A stretch of DNA of 64,000 nt from Syncephalis plumigaleata (taxonomy: Eukaryota > Zoopagomycota > Zoopagomycetes > Zoopagales > Piptocephalidaceae). How positions within the stretch are numbered: position 1 is the stretch's first letter; every line of letters starts with the position of its first letter. The position numbers and the translations under genes were made by a program. Positions 32,609 to 44,782 of this stretch are shown here, one piece after another. The stretch lies in the NCBI GenBank assembly GCA_025201365.1, contig JAIXMF010000001.1:2232001-2296000 (forward strand). Direction: 5' to 3'. A model generated the notes under the pieces. The model did no database searches and was not told the DNA's origin. It saw nothing but the letters and a program-made list of their open reading frames with translations.

Positions 32609-34426
32609 ATGATGCTCAACCAACTAAGCGTTGCCACTTTGCTTGTTCTATGCGTTAGCGCCAGCCAACTGGTTCTAGCTGCCCCACAATACGGCGAGAC
32701 GACTATTGGCGGAAGAATGGAGCTGTCGGAGGATTCGAGCATGGCGGTGCCAATACCGGGTATAACAATGGTGGTCCAGCGGTGGTGTCACCAGTCAAGC
32801 ATGAAAAGTCGATCATCGGTGAGGCACCCGTAGCATTTGCTCATGGTAAACAATACGACCATGGTGAACGTGTGGGACGTGTGGGACGAGTGGAGCAGAC
32901 AAGACAAGCAGTACAGCATGGCACCGTGCAACATGGCACCTTACGACATGACAATGTGCAGCATAATACCGGACATGGTGGTCGTGTCGTGGAGAAGGAG
33001 GAACAACACGGCCATGATAATGGTTATGACAATGGTGGTGATCACGTAAAGACCGGTTTTACATCTGGTCAAAATCACTTTGGTGGCAAGTCACGTCACG
33101 GTGCTGAGGCTGATCGTGGTCAAGTGGAAGCATTCGGTAAATCGGCAATCGTGGCGGTGCCGGTTATACCTCGGGCGATATCGGCCATCAGGGTAGTCGC
33201 GGTAACCACGGAGGTCAACACATCATTAGCGGAGGAGATGACAACAATGTTGGACACGCTGCCGAGAATACTAAACAAGGCGCACACTCGCAATATCGTC
33301 GTAGTCTAGCTCGTCGTGGTGATTATGGTGAAACGAACCATAATGGTGGACATGTTGCTGCTGATACCCACAAGAAACCATGCAACAAGAAGGGACATGG
33401 TGGCGTTGAACACTCTGGAGAAGAGATCCATGGCGACAATACTGTGACCTCAAGCACTGGAGGACCTATTGCTGAACACGAGACGGATTATGCTGGCGAA
33501 CACGGCAGTATTGGTGGTCATAGCGGTGAACACAGCGGCCTGAAGGATTCGAGCAGAACACCACTGGAGGACACACCACCGGAGGACAGGATTTCGAGCA
33601 ACACGATACTACTGGACATGTTGGTGAACATGAAGTTGACTCTGCAGGTACGCATCACAGCAGCACTGATGGCCATGTCATTGGGGACATGATGGTAAGC
33701 ATAGTGAACGCGATGTATTTGAAGATGATACTGGATACAATGGTGGTGTACAAGGAACTAGCGACGAGCACAACAGCATTGGTGGTGACAATGTCGAGCA
33801 TGACAGCAATGGAGGACCAGACCATGAGACCGATTTCACTGGTGGTATACAGCACAGCAGCACAGGTGAACAGGGCATTAGTGGCCATCAAGTTGGACAT
33901 GGCGTACATGGCGACAGTGTAAATGACGTTGAACATCACAGCAGCACTGGTGGTCATGTCATTGGGGACATGATAGCGAGCATAGTGAACGTGATGTATT
34001 CGAACATGATACGGCTACAATGGTGGTGTACAAGGAACTAGTGACGAGCACAATAGCATTGGCGGTGACAATGTCGAGCATGACAGCAACGGAGGACCAG
34101 ACCATGAGATTGATTCCACTGATAGCGCGCATGGTGGTGTACATAGTGACAATGATGAATTCGAACATCCCAGCACTAGTAGTGAACATACCACTGGTGG
34201 TGAACATAGCATTGATGATAGCACTGGCAGCCATGTTGACTATGCTCCTGCTGGACATGTTGCCAGCGGTGCTCCTATTTCAGCTGAAACATCTCATAAC
34301 AGTGAGCATGGGGCGGGCCCCAGCCACAATAAGAAGTGCACGCGTCCCGGTCAACATGGTCAGCACGACGCTGTCGAAGAAGCCCCAGTTGCTCATGACA
34401 GTGAACCCACCGTCGGTGCCTACTAA
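32609..34426 (+). CDS. Secreted His/Gly/Asp-rich repeat protein
   Basis: ATG 32609 begins a clear signal peptide ('MMLNQLSVATLLVLCVSASQ', cleavage near 'VLAAPQ'). The rest, about 580 residues, is strikingly rich in His, Gly, Asp, Glu and Ser. It holds blocks such as 'HDGKHSERDVFE' and 'GGDNVEHDSNGGPDHE', ending 'AHDSEPTVGAY'. Two long direct repeats (33662-33836 and 33943-34117, period 281 bp) lie in the second half. The His-rich reading moves between frames about six times, each time as if one base were missing. Both direct repeats show the same lesion (GGGGAC where GGTGGAC is expected). His/Asp-rich secreted proteins often bind metal ions, but no family is recognised. Single exon as far as I can see. 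Confidence 0.7.
33662..34117 (+). repeat. Two-unit direct repeat inside the His/Gly-rich gene
   Basis: Units 33662-33836 and 33943-34117 are about 88 percent alike by eye and encode the same 'HVIG..HD..HSERDVF' block. They are separated by related but more diverged sequence. Confidence 0.8.
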
Positions 34427-34657
34427 AAAAGCATATTCAATTGATGGTCGGTAGCAATTATGCTCCACCTCATTAATAAAGAAATTATTATACACTTTAC
34501 ATTTTGCTTTCTACAATTGATGAATGAATAATTTACTCTTTGATTCATACACTTGACATGCACTATACTACTACTACTACAAATAACAGGCAATTCACTA
34601 ATTGATAGATAATTTATTGATCATATTCACTCAATATATATATATGATATATTGGTA

Positions 34658-37177
34658 TTATTTCTTAAAGATGGCTGCTTTAACACGAGAGAAATAATAG
34701 CCGATGCCGCGGAATACACCACGGATTCGATCCATGATTGTTTCCTCCTCCTCGCCTTCATCGAGTTCAACTTTGGATCCAAACAAATAGATAATAACAA
34801 ATAACACGGCACTAGCCACGGGAATAGCCACACCAGCTGGGTAAAGTCGGAAACCGACGGGCAAGTAGCCGAAAACAATGGACACCACAGCAACAATTAA
34901 GGCATAGGGCAATTGTGTGGTGACGTGTGCTGGTAGTGGACACTTTGATGACAAAGCGCTCATTACACTCGTGCCACTAATGGGCGAGCATTGATCGCCG
35001 AAGATGGCACCGGTTAGAATACTGGCCACCGTGTCAACAATGGCTGCCTCACTGCCTGGTTGTAAAGCGGATGCCAATGGAATAGCCAAGGGGAATAGAA
35101 TGGCCATGGTACCCCATGAGGTACCCGTTACGAAGGAGATGACGCATGACGTGATAAACACGAGTGTAGGCATGACACGCGGGTCTAACGATCCTCGGAG
35201 TACACCGACAATAAAGTGAGCGGTACGTAGATCGTTGAGAGCGGTACCAATGGCCCAGGCCAGGGTAAGAATCAATACAGGTTCGAATACTCTTTAATAC
35301 CAATAACCCAGTGTTGCAATGACTAGAATAATGAATAGAGGATTAGTACTGATAATAATGCTACTACTACTACTACTAAATGTACTTACATCAGCTACAG
35401 TAAGAATGTTTTGCGCCTTGTATAGGACAATACTAAAGATAGACGTGAATAGCGATGCATAGATGAGTGCACCATACGAATCGCCATTACCGGCCATGGT
35501 GGCTATATCGATATTGACCGCTTCACCAGCTTGTTGTAATTTACGCGTGGCGTAATAGCCAGTAACAAAAATACCCAATATAATAAGGAACACATTGATG
35601 AAAATGGGAAGTACAGCGTTAATCCAACGACGTGGTTTGCCTGCGATTGGTTTGACTGGATCTTCAATTTCCTCCTCGTGCGAGGCAATACTCTTCTCGT
35701 CGTTCATCTTTGATTCATTGATGGATACGGTACCGGGGGCGGTTGCTGTCGTCATGGCTGCCTCCACGTCTTTTTCCGTCATTTCCTCGGATATCGTCTC
35801 GAGTGATCGATTCTTACGGCGGCGGAATAGTCGTTTCATCATACCAGAGGCGAATCCTGTCTCTGCATCCGCAGTGTCATCACCGGTATTGTTGCGTTGC
35901 CATTGCCGTTGTCTTGCTTTTTCCGACCGGGTGGATCGGGTGCCACTTGACCGGTACGGTAGGCACGACGTTCCGCAGTGAGCATGGGACCGAAATCACG
36001 CTTCAGTATGTTCAACTCGGCAAGGAAGATGATCATGAGAATGGGATAGAAACGACCAACGATGGTCTTCAAGAATATCATGAATGGATCGGAAGTGTTG
36101 CCCAATTTACGTAGTTCATCCGCGATAAGTCCCACTTCATAGCCGATCCACGAAGAGACCGGAGCAATGGAGGCGGGAGGCGAGGAGGTAGCGTGCACGA
36201 AGAAGCCAACTTTTCACGAGAATCTTTAGTAAATCCGTTACTTGAACCATATTCGTACCAACAATCAAACAACTAGCGAAATCTATTAGGTAGCGATGAA
36301 CAATGAGCATCATAGCAGTGTCATATGCTTTGTATTAGCACTTACCATCAAAGAAGATGATCATGCCCAGGATAAAGGTCACCCATAGACCACGCCATCT
36401 AGTGGTAGCCCAACGTGTTACCACTTGAGCCAATCCTTCAGCGCCACCACTACGTTGAATGAGAGCGATCAAACCGGCGAGGAACCAGGTGAACAGCAAT
36501 ACTTTATCATGATCAGGATCACTTAGTGCCTCGACCATGTAGTAGTCGGCAGCACGTAGGAATCCCGTCAATGGATTGTAGAAATTGATAAACATTGCCG
36601 ACAAGAATACACCGCAGAACAATGCGAGTAGTACTTGTTTCGAGATAAGTGCCACGGCAATCAACACGATAATGGGCAGTAGGGTAAGCCAGCCGGGTAA
36701 TGCATGAATGACAATGTCGGGCGATGGCTCATGAACGGATGCTTGATTCATAGCGATCTGCTCCTTACTGAAATGCACGCTAAGTGAATGGGCACCGGAT
36801 GTCTTAATGGGGAATGGTTCCAGTTCCACTTCGGCGGCTAGTGCACCCACACTATCGGCTTTCGCGAATGTACCCTGACTAATAATCGGGTCACCGGGTC
36901 GTACACCCTGTGTAACAATGTAGGGAATGTTGGCACTGGGATAAGTCTCGTTTGCGGGCCAGGTAAGTTGAACCTTAAGCGTTACTTCTTCCCCATTGAG
37001 CGCCACCTTAGGACCGAGTACGAGTACTTTTGTGGGTAGACCGGCAGCAAGTGCCGTTGCATTGTTAGAAGCGGTAGCGGGCGATGTCGCTGTAGTTTGC
37101 GCAACTGTTGTACTAGCCGTTAAGCAAAGCAACCCAAAGGTGATTAAACACCATTTTATCGGTGTTATTCGTAGCAT
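34658..37177 (-). CDS. NhaC-like Na+/H+ antiporter family membrane protein
   Basis: A polytopic membrane transporter of the NhaC superfamily, probably exchanging Na+ for H+. A signal peptide ('MLRITPIKWCLITFGLLCLT') and an extracellular beta-rich segment of about 130 residues precede the transport domain. Conserved parts include 'VTFILGMIIFFDG', 'IVGTNM', 'APVSSWIGYEVGLI', 'FVTGTSWGTMAILFPLAIPL' and 'GAIFGDQCSPISGTSVMSAL', the last two being the NhaC pore motifs. A long charged cytosolic loop separates the halves. Exons: 36346-37177, 35390-36282, 34658 to about 35290. About four one-base losses are visible (near 36225, 36205, 35900 and at the last intron). ATG 37177 was chosen because it starts the signal peptide. 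Such proteins are commoner in bacteria, protists and marine animals than in Dikarya. Confidence 0.85.
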
Positions 37178-38056
37178 AACTGTTAGTGACTTATCCACGC
37201 GTGTCACTACACAAGTACAGCTACTGATAGACTATATATATATTTATGTATATTTATATTGAAGGATACTCGTCAATCGTATGTGATAACTAATAATGTC
37301 AGTGTGGGTATACGTCAACACAAAATTGTCGTCAGCTGTGAAACAAAATAAAACGTAACGTAATAAAGTAAAGTGAAATGGAAGAGAGAGAGAGCAAGAA
37401 AGCAACGATGGTGATAACGACGAGAATGAAGCGTAACAAAAAAGAAAAATAGTACGTGCGGAGTGTAGGCAATTTAATAAAAAATTATTCTACTTTTTTA
37501 AAGGGCGAAATGGAACAACATGCTCGCTACTCACTCAATAGTATGTCTATCAATGTGGTTCCCTTTCTCTTTCTCTCTCTCTCGCCATTCGTAAACAAGT
37601 TTGTTCATGATGTAAAATAGCAGGAGCCACATGCAGCATTCACCGGATACAGGACAATGTGGCAGTCTACTTCCCCGTAATATCTCCGTATCACGTGGAT
37701 GATGACTATACAAATAGTATGATTGGGATGATAGAAAATAATCTACAAAGTGACGGACGTTCAAATAGAATGAATAAAAAAAAGTAGATCATCTTCTATC
37801 TAAGAGATCTTTAATCACATCAACATGACATCTTCTACTTTAGGAAAGAAATCAGCATTTTACGCGTTTTTTTCTCTCTCATGAACTGAGTTGACATTTG
37901 TACTATAAACTACATAGATGAATAGGATATGTAATAGTATATGGTGCAGTTAAAATACGACTAATGAGATGATCATAATTAATATAAGTGATATTCATTC
38001 ATTTGAACTGATCTTTATTAATTATGAATTAATAATAAACTAGCTCGTTAGTAGGT
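37178..38056. other. Intergenic: NhaC-like promoter and ARC1 terminator side
   Basis: No gene was recognised. GA/CT tracts occur at 37385-37400 and 37565-37585. A 77-codon frame at 37531-37764 lacks an ATG and was rejected. Confidence 0.55.
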
Positions 38057-39711
38057 TTAACTAATTTGACCATCTGGAATGGAACGAGAAATGACCACAC
38101 CATGATCTGCCGCAAACATCTTGTGGACCTTGCCTTCCGGTGAGACCCATGTAGCCTCACGCTCGCTATTTGTCTTGAAACCAGGTTTGAATGTCTCGAA
38201 GATCTTCTTCTTTGGATTAAGTTGAGCATCCGGTTGACCCTCGCGGAATCCTTCAAAGTAGACACGGTCACCGGGTTTAGCACCGGTTGGCGGTGACAAT
38301 GGCTCGACTGAACTACCATCAGCTGAACTGGCACACATGACCATACCGAATGATTTGATACCACGCATACTATCATTATACATTTGTATTAACTGCTGGA
38401 TGTTACACTGTATTGTTTGCTTACCTGACAGGTTTCAAATTGCACATGACAATCACGTCACGATTCTGCATCTCCTCTAGTGGCACGAATTTAACAAGAC
38501 CACTAATAACCACGCGTGGCTCATCTTCGCCCACATCGATACGCTCCACGTAGAGTGACTCGGCATCTTCATGACGTTTGCAATCAACGATACGACCAAC
38601 GCGTAGGTCAATCTGTGAAATAACTGGACCTTGACTTGCTGCTGCTGCTGCTGCTGTAGCATTCTTTGATGATTCACCTATATTTGTGTTAGTATACAAT
38701 TGACTAGTATTAAATCAATAGCAAACACGCCACCTTTCTTTTCCTTCTTTTCCTTCTTTTCTTTCTTCTCTTTCTTTTCCTTCTTGTCGGTCTTTTCATC
38801 CGTAGCAGCTCCTCCTTCCTTTTTGCCTGCCTTCTTATCTGCCTTGACTGGTGCAGCCGGCTATATCAATGGAATAAACTGGCTTAAATGTTTGTCATAC
38901 AAATAAAATGAATAAGTTACCTTTGGTGCATTTAGATCAATAGCAACACGGGGGAGTCCAGCTGCTTGTAGATCCTCGAGTGACAACACATTTTGAACGT
39001 GATCAAACCAACGTGAAAAGTCATTGAGTGCAAATCGACGCTGAGCATTGAATGATGTCTATTATTGTAATAATACAATGGTTGGTCAGCTACTTGACAT
39101 GACCGATCGATACATCTACATTACCATGACGGTGTAAAGACGGGCATAGACAGCGATATCAGCTACGGTAGATGATTGCTAACCAAATAGGTGCGTGTGA
39201 GGAGATGCTCGTTTAGACGCTATAATATGATAATAACAAGTATCAAGTATGAATACGTTAAATGTAAAGCATCTTTATTGAACTATCACAACTAGTTACC
39301 TTAGCGAGTGAGGCATGCTCGGTGGCCTCGGCTGAACTGCTCAACCATTGATGTATCTAAAGAAACAATCGATCAACTTGTATTAATTCTCAGTGAACCA
39401 CGTCATACATAGACGAGATATCTACCTCAGCACCGTCAGCTTGTGATTCACCAATGAGATTCTCGCCTTGTAGAGTTGCCAAATGAACAATAATCGTGTT
39501 AGCACCTTCAACTTTGGTGCCGTCCTCTAGAACAAGTACTGGCTTCTACGGGATAGTCAATAAAAAGAGGATAGTGTGGTTAGTGAAATGGCTATTACCT
39601 CTACAGAAGTGACTGATTCAAGTGCAATATGAGCGTGGACATTCTTGCAATAAGCATAGACAAGTTTACAGCGCTGTCGATGGGAGACACCTGAATACGT
39701 GCTGTGGCCAT
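38057..39711 (-). CDS. ARC1: ARC1-like tRNA aminoacylation cofactor (GST-like, Lys-rich, EMAPII domains)
   Basis: It would bring tRNA to methionyl- and glutamyl-tRNA synthetases in the cytosol. An N-terminal GST-like domain includes '[20 protein letters not shown]' and '[13 protein letters not shown]'. A Lys/Glu hinge of about 40 residues follows ('[14 protein letters not shown]'), then an EMAPII/OB tRNA-binding domain: '[19 protein letters not shown]', '[18 protein letters not shown]' and '[15 protein letters not shown]'. Exons: 39599-39711, 39426-39545, 39300-39356, 39125-39219, 38921-39058, 38734-38860, 38425-38677, 38057-38369. One base seems lost near 39690 and one near 39190. It lacks a synthetase catalytic core, which separates it from methionyl-tRNA synthetases with the same tail. 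Total about 400 residues. Confidence 0.88.
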
Positions 39712-40214
39712 GCTGCTTTCAAGTTGATAACTGAAGGAGAACAACAAATGACAAGAGCGATTGGAAAGAACAAGAAAAGGGAAGAAGATCAGTGAAAAAA
39801 TGGTAAGCTAACAACTCATTATAAATTACGATTCAATTCCATAGTCAGCCAATATCGTTTAGTAATATTTAATGATGATGCCTTCATACTAGATTACCGA
39901 GCATATTGTCATTGTATACTTGATTGTATTAGTTCAGGAATACTTTAGTTAAGCAGACATCTATTATATCCATTACATTTAATGAATACATGTATGTCAT
40001 AATGATAATAAACCTTTAGTTACTTGACAACTACTGCTTGTTTGTTTTCTTTTCATTAAGCACTAGTTCATCTTACGAGTTATGCTTGAAAGTCATCATA
40101 ATCTACTACTATTACTTACAAGTACTAGTATTGCGGTATTGAATTAGTTGCTGTACCATTTTTATTGTTACAACTATAATCCTATGATCAATTCATGATT
40201 AACAAATCAGTTGC
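39712..40214. other. Intergenic: ARC1 upstream and MIC12 downstream
   Basis: AT-rich, no gene recognised. The first 100 bp upstream of ARC1 are GA-rich. Confidence 0.6.
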
Positions 40215-40684
40215 TCAAGCTGTTTTAGCACGCTTTACAGTTAGTTGTTCCACATCGACTTCTAGCGAGGTTAGATAGTCAGCCGCACCTGTAATACTAC
40301 GATTCCAGCGTTCGCGCCACTCTGGTATCACTCGTTCACGCCATAGTCGACGTAGGCGATGGAATGCGGAATTAGGCGCAGCACTCGGTGTGTAAGCATA
40401 TTCTTTGGCTGCAGTCTCGGCCGACACATACTATTTTAGTTATGCAATATGGATTCATAAAGAAGAAGAGGTTAATATATATAAGTGATGACTATCACTA
40501 CTAGTAGAACTATCGAGTATTCACTACTTACTGGCTGTTTACTAAGTGCAAAATTCAATTGATCACCAGCAGAACAAAGTCGTGCTCGTAGCATACGAAC
40601 ATCCTCCCGTACATAGGTACGCTGGTAGTATATCGCACCACCTACCAGGATACTACCACATATGAATGCGGATATACGCGACAT
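40215..40684 (-). CDS. MIC12: MICOS subunit MIC12 (AIM5)-like protein
   Basis: MIC12 couples MIC60 and MIC10 complexes at mitochondrial crista junctions. The N-terminus 'MSRISAFICGSILVGGAIYY' has the family pattern: a short start, one Gly-rich membrane helix, then a polar segment with 'VREDVRMLRARL'. The C-terminal part is basic and includes 'FHRLRRLWRERVIPEWRERW'. Two exons, 40532-40684 and 40215 to about 40431. The splice junction is out of phase by one, probably another lost base. The length of about 125 residues fits AIM5/MIC12. Similarity is short, so identity is moderate. The left end of a TIR element lies 57 bp upstream of the start codon. Confidence 0.6.
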
Positions 40685-40740
40685 GACTAATAGATGGGAT
40701 AAAAGGGAAAAGAAAACCTTGCTTATTACAGATTGCAAAA

Positions 40741-41190
40741 TACAGTGTTTTTCCTATGATTGCGCATTTGCCTTTAACATTTGCAGCTTATTAATAAATA
40801 GATTTACACAATTGCTAACACCATCATCAATTCTATAAGGTAGATGATACAAGTGTACTAGTATAATTGGATATTGCCATGTCATGTACTTACAAGTAGC
40901 TATTGATTATCATGTATGGAATCGAAATATGGCTGCATGTCTGAATTTTATTCAGATTATCGCAGTGTTCGTGCTAAAGGCCCTGTTCCAGAACAATTTG
41001 AACGAAGTACCATTCCTTCTAAACGTTCAAGCAATGATGAGCAAGATCAAGAGGGAACCAAACAACAAAAAACAATTCATCCGTAATAGTTATAGCTATC
41101 TTACACCGAAGATACTTGCAAGTGTTAACATTATTATTATTTGTAAAAACAAGTGGCTAACTGCGCAAATTGGATGGAGAAAGCACTGTA
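40741..41190 (+). mobile_element. TIR DNA element with Fanzor/TnpB-like relic, copy 2
   Basis: This is a 450-bp relative of 6187-6785 with the same ends: TACAGTGTTTTTCC on the left and GGATGGAGAAAGCACTGTA on the right. It encodes 'VWNRNMAACLNF' at about 40912-40950. Further on, in another frame, comes 'GPVPEQFERSTIP' and an acidic Gln-rich tail with a stop at about 41084-41086. Copy 1 carries the matching tail 'GHGVPTQFHRSAVP', so the two copies descend from one protein-coding ancestor. The nuclease core is missing. Compared with copy 1 it lacks about 100 bp near the left side and about 60 bp near the right. It lies just upstream of MIC12. Confidence 0.7.
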
Positions 41191-44100
41191 GCACCTCATC
41201 ATTCTGATGATTATTATCCATATCAACTGAGGAAGAGAAATACACCATCTACGCTGTTTATTCCTTATTACTTGCTTCTATCTTTAGCGCAAGTATATAG
41301 CATAGTTGAATCGCATATGGATACACTGCAATATGGCGCCATATTATTTCTAGCCATAAATACGACTATAATGCCACGCATTACTGGTGCGGGCCGATGC
41401 AATGGGGGAATGAGTGCGCTTTGACCTTGACAGGCACACATACCCATACACATACACACGTACGCACGATAACAACATGGCTATTCTACACATGATCAAC
41501 GAAATATTACTCAACCCTCTGGCCATACACTTGCCATTTATGTTAGAATAGACGTCTGGCCCGGTGCAGCGTCTTTCCTTGGCAGGTAATTATAACCACA
41601 AAGGAACCATATGTCCACGCATGTGGCTGTCTGCGTGTATTACACGGTTGCCAACGTCTAATTCTCTCGTGATAGCGTGGCAAGTAGTCAAACATCTAGC
41701 ACTAATAGGATATAGACACACACACAGACCACACAGCTTGTCAGTTAGTCAGTCATCGGTTGCTCCTTTGTTCGTCCAAAAGAAAAATGTCCGTTCAAGG
41801 ATGATGAGCGCCACATGTACCGCTACTGTTTGGCGTAATGATTTACTTTCTCGGCATTGCCACAATAATAAAACAGTATGGTCTACACGCAATTACTATG
41901 CCAGATGATAGTGATAATCATTATTAGCAGCATATTAATACAAGTAATGGTAGATCCACGAGAGAATAATCCGGAATCTATCTTTGCAACCGTTTACTAT
42001 ACCTTACCTTTTTCCTTTAATACTGACGAACTTGCCATACATCTGTCTCTTTCTCTCTTTCTCACTCCCCTCTCTCCTCTCTCTCTTTTATATTTGTTCA
42101 CTACTTCCTACTTTGTCGACCTAGACCTGACCATACCATTATTACCTAATAGTACTCGCGTTATAGAATAATTTGTCAAACATCTGTTTAAATCCGCTTT
42201 TACCTTGTTTCCTTCTTTTTCCTCTTACATATTTTTGTTGTAACCACGGTTGTATCGACGTGCATTTGTTCCAATCGTCGATATTTCCCTATAGAATTTG
42301 TTGATATTTCGAAAGGGTAAGTTCAAGTTCAAGTTCAAATGAATCCCATCTATGTGAACGTATCGTGTATTTCAGTCTAGTAATATGCATGTCATTGCTG
42401 CTACCTGTTCTATTCAATGTATTACAATGTTCGCTCTCTCCTTTATTGCTAATGTTGTAATGGCTGATATAATAGCGAGTATTGCATCTATCGTGTACAG
42501 CATTAGAGCTGCATTGTTTGATAATGTCACCAATTGTTATTGCTTTACTTTGCTTCTACCTTGTTCATTTCATTAGCCGGTTAACTTGTCACGTACGCCT
42601 TTTGCCATGTGCGCCTCTGCTTCCCCAGAAACAGACAGACAGACAGACAGGCAGACAGGCAGGCAGACATACATACGGATATACGGATATACCAATTTAC
42701 TTGTGTGTCCCTTTTTTCAAGTACTGAACCGGCTATGCAACATCGTGCATGTATTCTCACCATTAACCGATTGATAAAGCATTCATTCGGTGATATAGTT
42801 CAAAGTCATTCATCTTAATTCTTTTTCCATCGCTGTCTTCATTTCTTTGTTGCATCGCTTCTACTATCTATCCGTTATATTGCATTCTATCTACCGGCCA
42901 TTGACGTACTACAGCTCTATCGTGTGTTATACTAGTTATTAACATAGGAAATAACGCCAACTACGATAGTTGATTATTACGTTACTTATTCTATACCATC
43001 TGCCGGTCAGTTTGGTCTTTCTCTCTATCTCTCTCTCTCTCTCTATCTTTCTATATCCCTCTCTTTCTATACGTAAGCATATATATACGCATTATATATA
43101 CATACATACATACATACACGCATACTCGCATACATCTATCGTCCATTATTTCTTGGGCCTTGTGGTTCGCTCTTCTCACGTGTGCACATCACACCGATAT
43201 TCTTATTCATCTCCTCTCCTCTGTCTCCTCTGTCACGGTTACTGCTAGTGCCACTAGCACTGATACTGTCACTCTCCCCGTTTAGCACCAACGGTAAGCA
43301 CATTGGGTTGTTTTGAGTTGTGTCGTGTTGTGTTGTGTGATCAAGGTGGAATCCTGTTTGCCAGTTACATGCATCTCATTGTCCGTAATATTGCTTCGGC
43401 GTTTCATCATTGAATTCAAAATAGTCTTCCCATTTTCTTTAATTCTATACTCTCGCCTTCTATCCATTTCGCTACGTATATGCCAATAACCTAATAGTTG
43501 CTATCTCGCCTTAAGGCTAGTAAAGCGACAATCTCGATAATACAACAAGGACTATCGGTGATAGTTGGCACCAAGTGCGAGATATTATCCTCGAATAGGG
43601 TTACGCTCGCTTCTTGCCACTCACTAGTATAGGCCCTTTGCATTGGCTCTAGCCTTGTCTGTCGTTTATCTCACTTTCTCTGCTTATAAAACATTATTGC
43701 CAGTCTGGTCAGTAGAATCATTTATTACTTCCATTTCATCCACCACTTCTACTACTTCTTTCGTGCTACAGGTGAATACTTCATTTTGGGTTTGCGTTTT
43801 CTTATCCTGCAGTCGGATCTCTTTCCTTTAACGTTCATACTCACGCCCTATCATTAATATGACCATACCAGGCAATTGAACGTCAAAGCTCGCACACACA
43901 CACATATATATATATATATACATATACACATATACACGCACATATACACGCACACATACCACTTTAATTCACTTGGTATTATCGATCAATTGCTTTATTT
44001 ATCGATTACCATTTCTAATTTAGTACTACTCCTGTGGTCGATAAGTTACACCGTCATTGTTGTCGTAGCCACACGCCGCCTTGTTTAGACAGGGGAAGGG

Positions 44101-44782
44101 TTGCGTATAGAGTATAGACGGCCATTGTTTCGGCGATAACTAGCCGTCTTTTCGCTTCTTCTTTTCCCAACTCGTCTGTTCTTCATATTGTGCACGCTAT
44201 AAGATACAAACAAGCGCACGTACGCACGTTTGCACGCTCACGCTGTTATACACGCGCACTCGTCGTTTATTCGCATACATAGAATATTTGCCTGTTGCCA
44301 TTTCCTCTCTTACTACTACTTCTCCTATTACTATTACTATTACTACTACTACGCTAATATAATCCTTGTCATTATTATTATTATTACTCGTACTAATATT
44401 ATCTATTATAATAGTCCTTATTGTGCCTTCTAGTTTACTATCGAGTTGTCCCGTCTAGATCGTGAAACTACCCGGGAGGCTTAATTGTCATAAACGCTAA
44501 ATTTCAGTTCAACCTAATACTAAACCTATCGGATTGCAGCGAACCCTAGAATATTCAGCGATATCATTTTGCCAAATTGCCGACGTAATCCCTGTATAAC
44601 GGTACTACGTGTGCAATAGAACAATTTTTGATATTTTTCTATTATTAGTTGTTGTTGATACATATCACGTATACACGTCAGCAATACGCCGCGTCAGTTT
44701 TCTTTTATTAAACCCGATATAATAGCACACGATCATCATCATCATCATCAATATTACTCAGTTAGCTCCGCCTTTATTATTC
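41191..44782. other. Gene-poor region, 3.6 kb, upstream of the RhoGEF gene
   Basis: No protein recognised. The region is rich in simple repeats: ACAG/GCAG at 42630-42670, TCTC tracts at 42045-42085 and 43015-43070, (TA)n and TACA repeats at 43080-43130 and 43905-43950, ACT runs at 44310-44350. GGGTAAGT at about 42314 and a CAG at about 42375 could bound a 5' untranslated intron. It probably holds the promoter and leader of the RhoGEF gene. Confidence 0.5.

Noticed and set aside
32609-34426. Programmed ribosomal frameshifting in the His/Gly-rich gene
   Set aside because: Frame changes lie at unrelated sequences and the same one-base losses occur in RPL22 and many other genes, so sequencing error is simpler.
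37531-37764. Minus-strand frame of 77 codons between the NhaC-like gene and ARC1
   Set aside because: It has no ATG, its tail is a translated CT microsatellite and no motif is recognisable.
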